Assembly (NCBI RefSeq): GCF_020179405.1
Contig: NZ_JAICBZ010000002.1
Span: 62,001-126,000 of the forward strand
Direction of reading: 5' to 3'
Length of the DNA stretch: 64,000 nt
Source: Xinfangfangia pollutisoli
GTDB lineage: Bacteria; Pseudomonadota; Alphaproteobacteria; Rhodobacterales; Rhodobacteraceae
Shown: positions 10,162 to 18,782 of the stretch, piece after piece
How positions within the stretch are numbered: the first letter of the stretch is position 1
How the letters are laid out: each line of letters opens with the position of its first letter
Notes under the pieces: model-generated
Told to the model about the DNA's origin: nothing
The model's database searches: none
Seen by the model: the letters and a program-made list of their open reading frames with translations, nothing else
Program-made: the position numbers and the translations under genes

Positions 10162-11573
10162 CCATTCTGATCGTCGATGACGAGAAGGACATCCGCGAGC
10201 TGATCGGGGACATTCTGAGGGATGAAGGCTATGTCGTTCGACTGGCTGGGAATTCCGACGATTGCATGGCAGAGGTCAACGCCGATCCGCCAGCGCTGAT
10301 GATCCTGGACATCTGGCTTAAGGACAGCCGGATGGACGGGATCGACATCCTCAAGTCCACCAAGCGCGACAACCCGGATATCCCGATCATCATCATCTCG
10401 GGGCATGGCAATATCGAGATCGCGGTGGCCGCGATCAAGCAGGGCGCCTATGACTTCATCGAAAAACCCTTCAATATCGACCAGTTGACGGTCGTTGTTG
10501 CGCGGGCGATGGAAACCAGCCGCTTGCGGCGCGAAAACCATGAACTGCGCCGCCGCGACGTCAGCCAATCTGACATGATCGGTTCAAGTCCGGCCTTCAA
10601 AGCCTTGAAAGCGCAGCTTGAAAAGGTCACCAAGTCCAACGGCCGGGTGATGCTGACCGGCCAGCCCGGATCGGGCAAGGAAATGGCGGCGCGCTTCATT
10701 CACGCGAATTCCAGCCGCGGCGCCGCCCCGTTCATCAGCGTGTCTTCGGCCTCGATCGAGCCCGAACGCATGGAAGAAGTGCTGTTCGGCCGCGAGACGA
10801 CCGAGCGCGGCGTCGAGCCGGGGCTGCTGGAGCAGGCGCATGGCGGCGTGGTCTATTTCGACGAAGTGGCCGATATGCCCTTGGGAACGCAGTCGAAAAT
10901 CCTGCGCGTCCTGACCGAGCAGCAGTTCACCCGCGCCGGCGGCACCGACAAGGTGCGGGTCGATCTGCGGGTGATCTCGTCGACCTCGCGCGATCTGACG
11001 GCCGAGATCCGGGCCGGGCGGTTCCGGCAGGAACTGTTCGACCGGTTGAATGTGGTGCCGATCGCGGTGCCGGCCCTGGCCGACCGGCGCGACGACATTC
11101 CCGAACTGGCGCGGCATTTCGTCGACTGGTTCCATCGCAGCCAGGGCCTGCCGGCGCGCAGCTTCAGCGCCGAGGCCGAGGCGATGCTGCAGACCATGGC
11201 CTGGCCTGGGAATGTGCGCCAGCTGAGGAACGTGATCGAACGTGTTCTGATCCTTGGCGAATCCAGCGGGTTGATCGAGGCGCGCGAACTGCCGGGCACC
11301 GAGGCGCAGGCCGCGGCGGGCGACGGGATGGTGCTGGGCGGCATGGTCGCGACCCTGCCGCTGCGCGAGGCGCGCGAGCTGTTCGAGCGGGAATATCTGC
11401 TGACGCAGATCAACCGCTTCGGCGGCAATATCAGCCGCACCGCGAATTTCGTCGGCATGGAACGCTCGGCCCTGCATCGCAAGCTGAAATCGCTGGGGGT
11501 GGTGACCACCTCGAAGGCCGGTGGCCGCTCGGCGCATTTCGAGGATGATGGCGAGGACGAGGGCGATCTCTGA
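10158..11573 (+). CDS. ntrX: response regulator NtrX, also without GAFTGA
   Basis: NtrX is an NtrC-family regulator controlled by NtrY. The 471 residues comprise a receiver domain with Asp51 in LDIWLKD, an AAA+ domain with Walker A GQPGSGKE and Walker B VVYFDEVADMP, and a Fis-type helix-turn-helix near the C-terminus (GGNISRTANFVGMERSALHR). The position of the sigma54-contact loop reads LFGRETTERGVEPG, so GAFTGA is missing here as in the adjacent NtrC. It overlaps ntrY by 4 bases. The C-terminal tail is acidic. Confidence 0.92.
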   Translation: MTILIVDDEKDIRELIGDILRDEGYVVRLAGNSDDCMAEVNADPPALMILDIWLKDSRMDGIDILKSTKRDNPDIPIIIISGHGNIEIAVAAIKQGAYDFIEKPFNIDQLTVVVARAMETSRLRRENHELRRRDVSQSDMIGSSPAFKALKAQLEKVTKSNGRVMLTGQPGSGKEMAARFIHANSSRGAAPFISVSSASIEPERMEEVLFGRETTERGVEPGLLEQAHGGVVYFDEVADMPLGTQSKILRVLTEQQFTRAGGTDKVRVDLRVISSTSRDLTAEIRAGRFRQELFDRLNVVPIAVPALADRRDDIPELARHFVDWFHRSQGLPARSFSAEAEAMLQTMAWPGNVRQLRNVIERVLILGESSGLIEARELPGTEAQAAAGDGMVLGGMVATLPLREARELFEREYLLTQINRFGGNISRTANFVGMERSALHRKLKSLGVVTTSKAGGRSAHFEDDGEDEGDL

Positions 11574-11650
11574 TCGCACCGGGGCGGATTTGACCCTGCA
11601 TTGCCGATCTGCGAAACAGGCGGGGTGACGGGGCCGCGAAGGGACAGCGC

Positions 11651-13027
11651 ATGAAGGTGATCATCTGCGGCGCGGGGCAGGTGGGCTGGCAGATTGCCCG
11701 CCATCTTTCCGGGGAACGGAACGATGTCACCGTGGTCGATGTGAATGCCGATCTGGTGCGCCGCGCCACGGAAACGCTGGATGTGCGGGGCGTTGTCGGC
11801 TTTGCCAGCCATCCCGATGTGCTGGAGAAGGCCGGCGCGCGCGATGCCGACATGATCATCGCGGCCACCCATTCCGACGAGGTGAACATGGTCTGCTGCC
11901 AGATCGCGCAGTCGGCCTTCAACGTCACCCGCAAGATCGCGCGGATCCGCAACCAATCCTACCTTGAGACCGCCTGGTCCGATCTTTACACGCTGGACCG
12001 GCTGGCGATCGACGTGGTGATCAGCCCCGAGCGTGAAGTGGCCGAGGCGGCGCTGCAGCGGCTGGCGGCGCCCTCGACCTTCGATACCGAAGTGTTCATG
12101 GGCGGGCGGGCGCAGCTGCTGGGCCTGCATCTGGACGCGGATTGCCCGGTTCTGAACACGCCCCTGCGCCAGTTGAACGACCTTTTCCCGACCCTGCGGG
12201 CGATCGTGGTGGGGCTGCGGCGCGGCGGGCGTCTGGTGGCGCCCGATGCCGATGACCAGCTGTTGGCCGAGGACGATATCTATGTCTTCACCCATTCCGA
12301 AGACGTGACCCGCTGCCTGGAAATCTTCGGCAAGAAGAACCGCAAGCAAGAGCGGGTGGTGATCGTGGGCGGCGGCAATGTGGGTCTGGGCGTCGCGCGC
12401 GCGCTGGAGGCACGGACCGACCGGATCCGGGCGAAGGTGATCGAAAAGGACCGCACGACCGCGGAAAACGCCGCCGACGGGCTGGAGCGCACCATCGTGC
12501 TGAACGGCGACGGGATGGACATGGACATGCTGCTGGAAGCCGCGGTCGACCGGGCCGATGCGGTTCTGGCGGTGACCGATGACGACAAGACCAATCTCCT
12601 GGTCTCGGTCCGCGCCAAACAAGCGGGCTGCCAGATGGCGATCACCCTGATCAACGACCCCACGCTGGCGCCCCTGATGGCGCCCCTGGACATCGACGCC
12701 TATATCAACCCGCGCGCCACCACGGTTTCCTCGATCCTGCGCCATATCCGGCACGGGCGGGTGCGCGGCGTCTATTCGCTGGGCGATGCCGAGGCCGAGA
12801 TGATCGAGGCGCAGGTCCTGTCGACCTCGCCCCTGGCGGGGCGGCTGATCCGCGACATCGAATTTCCCGAAGGTGTGCTGGTGGGCGCGGTGATGAAGGG
12901 CGACCGGGTGATGAAGCCGACCGGCGATCTGCGGATCGAGGCCGGCGATGTGATCGCGTTGTTTGCAATGTCGAAGGACGTGCCAGAGGTCGAGCGCCTT
13001 TTGCAGGTCTCGATCGACTTCTTCTAG
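11651..13027 (+). CDS. trkA: Trk potassium uptake regulatory protein TrkA
   Basis: TrkA is the peripheral NAD(H)-binding regulatory subunit that gates the Trk potassium channel. The 458-residue protein has the duplicated RCK layout: a first Rossmann fold starting ICGAGQVGWQIA (from residue 4), a TrkA-C domain, a second Rossmann fold starting IVGGGNVGLGVA (from about residue 237) and a second TrkA-C domain. It begins 77 bases after ntrX and ends 3 bases before trkH, so trkAH form one unit. Confidence 0.94.
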   Translation: MKVIICGAGQVGWQIARHLSGERNDVTVVDVNADLVRRATETLDVRGVVGFASHPDVLEKAGARDADMIIAATHSDEVNMVCCQIAQSAFNVTRKIARIRNQSYLETAWSDLYTLDRLAIDVVISPEREVAEAALQRLAAPSTFDTEVFMGGRAQLLGLHLDADCPVLNTPLRQLNDLFPTLRAIVVGLRRGGRLVAPDADDQLLAEDDIYVFTHSEDVTRCLEIFGKKNRKQERVVIVGGGNVGLGVARALEARTDRIRAKVIEKDRTTAENAADGLERTIVLNGDGMDMDMLLEAAVDRADAVLAVTDDDKTNLLVSVRAKQAGCQMAITLINDPTLAPLMAPLDIDAYINPRATTVSSILRHIRHGRVRGVYSLGDAEAEMIEAQVLSTSPLAGRLIRDIEFPEGVLVGAVMKGDRVMKPTGDLRIEAGDVIALFAMSKDVPEVERLLQVSIDFF

Positions 13028-13030
13028 GCC

Positions 13031-14545
13031 ATGCCGCGCCTGTCGGAATATCCGCTGCTGGTGGTGCTGCTGGGCACTTTGGGCCTGGCCGCCTGGCTGC
13101 CGGCCGCGCATGCGGTGATCCTGGGCCATTACCATGTCGCGCAGGCCTTCTTCTATTCCGGGCTGGTGCTGGGCGTTCTGGCGGTGATGCTGGCGCTTGC
13201 GACGAGGCAGATGCGGGCGCGCATCGGTGTGCAGGGCCAGCTGGCGGCGCTGGCAGGGGCCTATCTGCTTCTGCCGCTGGCCATGGCGCTGCCGCTGGAT
13301 CTGGCGCTGCCGGATACGAGTTTCTCGAATGCCTGGTTCGAGATGCTGTCCTGTTTCACCACCACCGGCGCTTCGGTCTACGAGCCAGGGCGTCTGCCGC
13401 CCTCGGTGCATCTGTGGCGCGCGATGAGCGGCTGGTTCGGCGGCTTCTTCATCCTGCTGGCGGCCTCGGCGGTGCTGGCGCCGCTGAATCTGGGCGGGGC
13501 CGAGGTTCTGTCGGGCCGGGCGCCGGGGCGCAGCGGGCAGGGAGTGATGCAGATCGCCCGGCTGGCCGACCCCGCGCTGCGGCTGTCGCGGCATACGGCG
13601 ACGATCCTGCCGGTCTATGCCGGGCTGACGCTGGCGCTGTGGATCGGACTTCTGATCGCGGGCGAGGATGGGCTGCTGGCGCTGGTCCATGCCATGGGCA
13701 CGCTGTCGACCAGCGGGATCACCGCGGGCGTCGGCCTGTCGGTCACCGGCTCGGGCCTGCCGGGCGAGATTCTGATGTTCTGCTTCCTGATCTTCGCCAT
13801 CACCCGCCGCGCCATGCCGCTGCAATCGCCGCAGATCCAGGCCCAGGCGCTGCGCCGCGACCCCGAATTGCGGCTGGCCGCGGGTCTGGTCGTCGTGGTG
13901 GTGCTGGTCCTGCTGCTGCGCCATCTGATGAGCGAGGTGCAGACCGGCGATCTGTCCTCGCTGCGCAGCTTCCTGCGCGCCTTCTGGGGGGCGATGTTCA
14001 CCTCGCTGTCGTTCCTGACCACCACGGGCTATGAAAGCGCCTACTGGTCGTCGGCGCGCGACTGGTCGGGTCTGGGCGCACCGGGGCTTTTGCTGCTGGC
14101 GCTGGCGATCCTGGGCGGCGGGGTGGCCACGACGGCGGGCGGGGTCAAGCTGTTGCGGGTCTATGCGCTGTTCCGCCATGGTCAGCGCGAGCTGGAGCGG
14201 ATCATCCATCCGAATTCCATTGGCGGCGGCGGCGCGGCAGAACGGCGGTTGCGCTATGAGGGCGCCTATCAGGCCTGGGTGTTCTTCATGCTGTTCGCGA
14301 TTTCGGTGGCGCTGGTGATGGCGGCGCTGACCGTGGCCGGTCTGGCCTTCGAGACGGCGCTGGTTCTGGGCATCGCGGGCCTGACCACCACCGGGCAGCT
14401 GGCGGGCGTCGCCTCGCTGGATCCCATCCTCTATTCCGGGCTCAGCGATCCGGTGAAACTGATTCTGGGGGCGGCGATGATTCTGGGCCGGCTGGAAACG
14501 CTGGCCCTGATCGCGCTTCTGGCGCCGGGGGGCTGGCGGCGATAG
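13031..14545 (+). CDS. trkH: Trk/Ktr-type potassium channel subunit TrkH
   Basis: This 504-residue polytopic membrane protein matches the TrkH family of potassium-translocating subunits. It has about ten hydrophobic segments and four pore-loop-like repeats, the most obvious being SCFTTTGASVY, TLSTSGITAG, SFLTTTGYES and GLTTTGQLA. These degenerate TTTG/STSG elements are the family's selectivity filters. It directly follows trkA with a 3-base gap. The gap of 182 bases to hfq is the first real break in the block. Confidence 0.93.
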   Translation: MPRLSEYPLLVVLLGTLGLAAWLPAAHAVILGHYHVAQAFFYSGLVLGVLAVMLALATRQMRARIGVQGQLAALAGAYLLLPLAMALPLDLALPDTSFSNAWFEMLSCFTTTGASVYEPGRLPPSVHLWRAMSGWFGGFFILLAASAVLAPLNLGGAEVLSGRAPGRSGQGVMQIARLADPALRLSRHTATILPVYAGLTLALWIGLLIAGEDGLLALVHAMGTLSTSGITAGVGLSVTGSGLPGEILMFCFLIFAITRRAMPLQSPQIQAQALRRDPELRLAAGLVVVVVLVLLLRHLMSEVQTGDLSSLRSFLRAFWGAMFTSLSFLTTTGYESAYWSSARDWSGLGAPGLLLLALAILGGGVATTAGGVKLLRVYALFRHGQRELERIIHPNSIGGGGAAERRLRYEGAYQAWVFFMLFAISVALVMAALTVAGLAFETALVLGIAGLTTTGQLAGVASLDPILYSGLSDPVKLILGAAMILGRLETLALIALLAPGGWRR

Positions 14546-14727
14546 TTCCGCAACACCTGTGGCTTAGACTGATCTTTTCGACTGGTAACCGCGCGAATCC
14601 CGCATAATATTGTCCGAGACGCCGGCATGTGGGGCAAGCGGGGGTCTTTCCGCTGCCTCACCCCGTAGGTCAGACGATCCGTTCACTAGCCCGCGGTCAA
14701 CGCGGCGAAGCGCAAGGCAAAAGAAAA

Positions 14728-14961
14728 ATGGCTGGCGACAAGCAAAATCTGCAGGACGCATTCCTTAACCACGTCCGCAAGCAGAAGGTTCCGGTGACGA
14801 TCTTTCTGATCAACGGGGTGAAGCTGCAGGGCGTCATCACCTGGTTCGACAATTTCTGCGTGCTTCTGCGCCGGGATGGCCAGTCGCAGCTTGTCTACAA
14901 GCATGCGATCTCGACGATCATGCCGGGCGGGCCGATCAACCTGTATGAAGGCGAAGACTGA
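14728..14961 (+). CDS. hfq: RNA chaperone Hfq
   Basis: Hfq is a hexameric Sm-like protein that pairs small RNAs with mRNAs. The 77-residue product has the Sm1 region ([20 protein letters not shown], about 7-26), NGVKLQG and the Sm2 signature YKHAISTI. It starts at the ATG at 14728; a longer in-frame extension to 14629 lacks similarity. The GCATAATATT stretch at 14602-14611 lies about 120 bases upstream and could be a -10 region, but no good -35 is visible. hfq is followed immediately by hflX. Confidence 0.96.
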   Translation: MAGDKQNLQDAFLNHVRKQKVPVTIFLINGVKLQGVITWFDNFCVLLRRDGQSQLVYKHAISTIMPGGPINLYEGED

Positions 14962-16316
14962 TTTCCGATCTTCCAGACGAGGAGGAGGACGACGGCTTCG
15001 ACCTGCCGCTTGACCGCGCAGGCCGGGGCTTCGACACGTCCGCCCAGCCGACGCGGGCGATTGTCCTGCATCCCGATACCCGTGCCCGCCAGACCCGACG
15101 GCTGCCTGAACATGGGCTGGCCGAGGCGGTGGCGCTGGCCGCCGCTTTGCCGGGGCTGGATGTGCTGTGGGCCGAGGTGGTGCGCCTGCCGCGCGTGCAT
15201 CCCGGCCTGCTGTTCGGCTCGGGCAAGCTGGAAGAGCTGAAGGCGCGGATCAAGGCCGACGCGGTCGAGCTGGTGCTGGTCGACGGGCCGGTCAGCCCGG
15301 TGCAGCAGCGCAATCTGGAAAAGGAACTGGGCGTCAAGCTTCTGGACCGCACCAGCCTGATCCTTGAGATTTTCGCCGACCGGGCCCGCACCCGCGAAGG
15401 CGTGTTGCAGGTGGAACTGGCGGCGCTCAGCTATCAGCGCTCGCGTCTGGTGCGGGCCTGGACCCACCTTGAACGCCAGAGGGGCGGCTTCGGCTTTGTC
15501 GGCGGCCCGGGCGAAACCCAGATCGAGGCCGACCGTCGGGCGATCGACGATCAGGTCGTGCGCCTGAAGCGGCGGCTGGAACGTGTTGTTCGCACACGCG
15601 AATTGCAGCGTGCCGCCCGCGCCAAGGTGCCGTTCCCGATCGTGGCGCTGGTGGGCTACACCAATGCCGGCAAGTCCACCTTGTTCAACCGGATCACCGG
15701 GGCCGAGGTTCTGGCCAAGGACATGCTGTTTGCCACGCTGGATCCGACGATGCGCGGCGTGACGCTGCCGGGCGAAAGCGGCGCGCCGGGGCGCAAGATC
15801 ATTCTGTCCGATACGGTCGGCTTCATCTCGGGCCTGCCCACCCAGCTGGTCGCGGCCTTCCGCGCCACGCTGGAAGAGGTTCTGTCGGCCGATCTGATCT
15901 GCCATGTCCGCGATATCAGCCATCCCGAGACGGCCGAACAGGCCGCCGATGTGGCCGAGATCCTGACCAGTCTGGGCGTGACGGCGGCCACCCCGCAGAT
16001 CGAGGTCTGGAACAAGCTGGATCTGATGGATCCGGCCGGGCGCGAGGCCTTGCAGGCCCAGGCGGCGCAGCGGCCCGAGGTGATGCCGGTCTCGGCCCTG
16101 ACCGGCGAGGGGATCGCACCCCTGCTGGCGCGGATCGCCGGGCTACTGGATGAAGAGCGGCGCGAGGAAGTGCTGGATCTGCCCTTTGCCGAAGGCCGCA
16201 AACATGCCTGGCTGCATGGTCAGGGCATCGTGCTGGCGGAAGAGACCGGCGAGCAGGGCTGGCGCGTCACCGTGCGCTGGACCGAGCGGCAGGCGCAGAG
16301 ATTCCGCTCAATTTGA
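14958..16316 (+). CDS. hflX: GTPase HflX, probable non-ATG start overlapping the hfq stop
   Basis: HflX is a ribosome-associated GTPase that splits stalled or heat-damaged ribosomes. The protein contains the HflX N-terminal domain, a coiled segment, and a G domain with GYTNAGKST (G1), SDTVGF (G3) and NKLD (G4). The first conventional start, a GTG at 15129, would remove about 57 residues including RAIVLHPD and [11 protein letters not shown], which resemble the normal HflX N-terminus. The frame is open back to a TGA at 14946-14948 and offers only CTG at 14958 or ATT at 14961 as plausible starts. Both overlap the hfq TGA and sit 6 or 9 bases after a GAAGG. With CTG the protein is 452 residues. 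Confidence 0.88.
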   Translation: MISDLPDEEEDDGFDLPLDRAGRGFDTSAQPTRAIVLHPDTRARQTRRLPEHGLAEAVALAAALPGLDVLWAEVVRLPRVHPGLLFGSGKLEELKARIKADAVELVLVDGPVSPVQQRNLEKELGVKLLDRTSLILEIFADRARTREGVLQVELAALSYQRSRLVRAWTHLERQRGGFGFVGGPGETQIEADRRAIDDQVVRLKRRLERVVRTRELQRAARAKVPFPIVALVGYTNAGKSTLFNRITGAEVLAKDMLFATLDPTMRGVTLPGESGAPGRKIILSDTVGFISGLPTQLVAAFRATLEEVLSADLICHVRDISHPETAEQAADVAEILTSLGVTAATPQIEVWNKLDLMDPAGREALQAQAAQRPEVMPVSALTGEGIAPLLARIAGLLDEERREEVLDLPFAEGRKHAWLHGQGIVLAEETGEQGWRVTVRWTERQAQRFRSI

Positions 16317-16405
16317 AGGCTTAACCCGGAAGAAAGCTTCGGGCCTCAGGCTGCGGGGGCGGTGCCATCGGTGCCCGCCCCTTCAACAGCCAACAGGACC
16401 AGCCC

Positions 16406-16987
16406 ATGATCCGCCTTGCCGCCTTGCCCGCCGCCGCCCTGCTGATCGCGCTGTCCGCGCCTTCCGGTCGCGCGGCCGATGAATTCACCCCCGCGCTGGA
16501 TGCCTACCGGACCGACCATATCGCCGCCTGGGCCTCGGACCCGGCGCTGGTCGCGGCGATCGTGGCGCAGAACGGGGTGACCGCCGGCTATGATCAGACC
16601 AAGATCGACACGCTGGATCAGCAATGGGCGGCCGAACTGGGCGCGGCCGATTCGGCCCTGGTGGGCGGGGTGCTGAACAACCCCGCGGCCGAATTCCTGC
16701 GGGCGCGCGTGGCCGAGTCGGGTGGCGCGATCACCGAAGCCTTCATCACCGATGCCAAGGGGCTGAATGTCGCGGCCACCGATCCGACCTCGGATTACTG
16801 GCAGGGGGATGAGGACAAGTTCACCAAGACTTATCCCGCCCCGGACGGTGCCCATATCTCGGATGTGGAGCTGGATGAATCGACCCAGCGCTATCAGGGC
16901 CAGATTTCGGTGACCGTGGTCGATCCGGCCAGCGGCCAGGCGGTCGGAATGCTGACCGTGGGGGTCGATGCCGATTCGCTGATGTAA
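16406..16987 (+). CDS. secreted PDC/Cache sensor-domain protein
   Basis: This 193-residue protein consists of a cleavable-looking signal peptide (hydrophobic 4-18, likely cleavage near GRAADEF) and a single extracytoplasmic PDC/Cache-like sensor domain. Cache-type features are the segment ITDAKGLNVAATDPTSDYWQ (about 112-131) and the closing VVDPASGQAVGMLTVGVD. Such domains normally form the periplasmic half of chemoreceptors or kinases; here it is free, with no transmembrane or signalling part. It lies 40 bases ahead of a chemoreceptor on the same strand, so it may bind a ligand and present it to that receptor. That link is inference from adjacency. Confidence 0.7.
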   Translation: MIRLAALPAAALLIALSAPSGRAADEFTPALDAYRTDHIAAWASDPALVAAIVAQNGVTAGYDQTKIDTLDQQWAAELGAADSALVGGVLNNPAAEFLRARVAESGGAITEAFITDAKGLNVAATDPTSDYWQGDEDKFTKTYPAPDGAHISDVELDESTQRYQGQISVTVVDPASGQAVGMLTVGVDADSLM

Positions 16988-17027
16988 GGCGCGGCAGAGC
17001 TTTTCCTTTCAGGAATCGGGGTGACAG

Positions 17028-18749
17028 ATGGCCCAGGGCGGTCTTGGTGGTGGCTCGGTCTTCTTGCGGGCCGTCGGGATTTCGGCGGTGACCGCGGCCG
17101 TGGTCGCGACGCTGCTCAGTTGGCAGGGCGGCCGCCTGGCCGATGATCTGGCGCGGCAGGGGCTGCTGCGCTTTGCCGGCGAAGCGACCGAAACGCTGGC
17201 CGAGTCGCTGACCGCGGCGGTCAAGTTCCGCAAGGCCGCGGATGTGGGACTGCTGGTCCAGCCGCTGCTCGACCGCAATGCCGGCACTGCATTGCGGGCG
17301 CTGGCGGTGGATGCCAAGGCCGGCACCATCGCCGTGCTGCCCGCCTCGGACGAAGACCTGGCGGCGCCGCTGAAAGGCCTGGCCGAAGCGGCCCTTGCCG
17401 GCGACGCGCCCCAGGCCTCGGCCGATGGGCTGACGCTGGCGCAGCTGATCCGCGGCAAGGATGGCGCGCCGCTGGGCGCGCTGGTGGTCGAATGGACCGA
17501 CGCGCCGCTTCAGGCCCAGATCGACCACGATCTGCTGATCAGCCGATTGCAGGCGCTGGCGCTGTTTCTGGCGCTGGCGGTCGGCGCGGCCTGGCTGTTG
17601 CGCCGCACGATCAGCCAGCCCCTGCAGCGCGTGGGGCAGGCGATCCGGGCGGTGGCGGAAAGCGACTATGCAAGTCCGGTGCCCGAAACCGCCCGGCGGG
17701 ACGAGATCGGCGCGCTGGCCCGCGATCTTGATCTGCTGCGCAGCCGCCTTGCCTCGGCGGAAGCGGCCGATCTGGCCCGCGCCCAGGCGCAGGCCGACCA
17801 GGCCCGGGTGGTCGATCGGCTGCGTGCGGCGCTCGACCAGCTGGCCGCGGGCGATCTGGCGCAGCGCATCGCCGAGGAATTTCCGCCCGATTACGAAGCC
17901 CTGCGCCGCGATCTGAACGGCATGGCAGGCCGGCTTTGCGAAACGCTGGGGGCGGTGGTCCAGGCGATCGCGCGCATCCGCGGCGGGACGGACGGGATCA
18001 GCCGCTCGACCGACGATCTGTCGCGCCGGACCGAGAACCAGGCCGCCACGCTGGAACAATCGGTCGCGGCCATTGAGGAATTGAGCGGATCGGTCCGCCA
18101 GGCGGCCGACGATACCCGCAAAGTCGCCGAAGGCGTCGCCCGCACCCTGGCCCAGGCGGCCGACAGCCAGACCATCGTCCAGCAGGCGGTTCTGGCGATG
18201 GCCGGGATCCGCAGCAGTTCCGAGCAGATTTCCCGCATCATCGGGGTGATCGACGACATCGCCTTCCAGACCAATCTTCTGGCCCTGAATGCCGGGGTCG
18301 AGGCGGCGCGGGCGGGGGAAGCGGGGCGGGGCTTTTCGGTCGTGGCCTCGGAAGTGCGTGCCCTGGCCCAACGCACCTCGGACTCGGCCAGGGAAATCAA
18401 AGAGTTGATCCAGGGTTCGGCCGATGAGGTGATGAAGGGCGTCGATCTGGTGGACCGCACCGGCGCCGCGCTTGGCGGGATCCGCGACGAGGTGGCTGCG
18501 GTCGCCGGTCTGGCCGACGGTCTGGCCAGCACGATCGGCACCCAATCGGCGGGGCTGGGCGAGATCAGCCAGGGCCTGGCCCAGCTGGATCAGGTGACCC
18601 AGCAGAATGCCGGCATGGTCGAGCAGATGGCGGGCGCCCAACGTGGCATCCGCGGCGAAAGCGAGGCGCTGGTTGGCCTGGTCGGCCGCTTCCAGCTGCC
18701 CGAGACCAAGCCCGAAGCCGCGGCGCCGGCCTTGCGGCGCGCGTCATGA
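17028..18749 (+). CDS. methyl-accepting chemotaxis protein
   Basis: This chemoreceptor of 573 residues has an N-terminal membrane segment (about 13-31), a periplasmic region of roughly 130 residues, a second membrane segment (about 172-192), HAMP-like helices, and a cytoplasmic signalling hairpin. The highly conserved tip contains [20 protein letters not shown] and the following [18 protein letters not shown] strip of four-helix coiled coil flanks the tip. There is no CheB/CheR-binding pentapeptide at the C-terminus. It is preceded at 40 bases by the free Cache protein, suggesting a common transcript. The gene ends tail-to-tail with the acylase gene, 33 bases away. Confidence 0.92.
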   Translation: MAQGGLGGGSVFLRAVGISAVTAAVVATLLSWQGGRLADDLARQGLLRFAGEATETLAESLTAAVKFRKAADVGLLVQPLLDRNAGTALRALAVDAKAGTIAVLPASDEDLAAPLKGLAEAALAGDAPQASADGLTLAQLIRGKDGAPLGALVVEWTDAPLQAQIDHDLLISRLQALALFLALAVGAAWLLRRTISQPLQRVGQAIRAVAESDYASPVPETARRDEIGALARDLDLLRSRLASAEAADLARAQAQADQARVVDRLRAALDQLAAGDLAQRIAEEFPPDYEALRRDLNGMAGRLCETLGAVVQAIARIRGGTDGISRSTDDLSRRTENQAATLEQSVAAIEELSGSVRQAADDTRKVAEGVARTLAQAADSQTIVQQAVLAMAGIRSSSEQISRIIGVIDDIAFQTNLLALNAGVEAARAGEAGRGFSVVASEVRALAQRTSDSAREIKELIQGSADEVMKGVDLVDRTGAALGGIRDEVAAVAGLADGLASTIGTQSAGLGEISQGLAQLDQVTQQNAGMVEQMAGAQRGIRGESEALVGLVGRFQLPETKPEAAAPALRRAS

Positions 18750-18782
18750 TGGCGCGGCGCAGGGCCTGTCGGTACCCGGATC

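Noticed and set aside
10158-11573. Glu after the Walker A lysine in NtrX (GKE) as a defect
   Set aside because: GKE is normal in NtrC-family AAA+ domains and is not a loss of function.
10853-14209. Very long minus-strand frame (1118 codons) opposite ntrX-trkA-trkH
   Set aside because: It is rich in Arg, His and Gln, matches no fold, and lies opposite well-identified genes; it results from the high-GC third-position bias. Similar antisense frames at 833-2653 and 24649-27606 were rejected for the same reason.
14602-14611. GCATAATATT ahead of hfq and again at 4251-4260 ahead of dusB as a shared regulatory element
   Set aside because: The shared 10-mer is striking, but no -35 or flanking similarity accompanies it, so a -10-like chance match is simpler.
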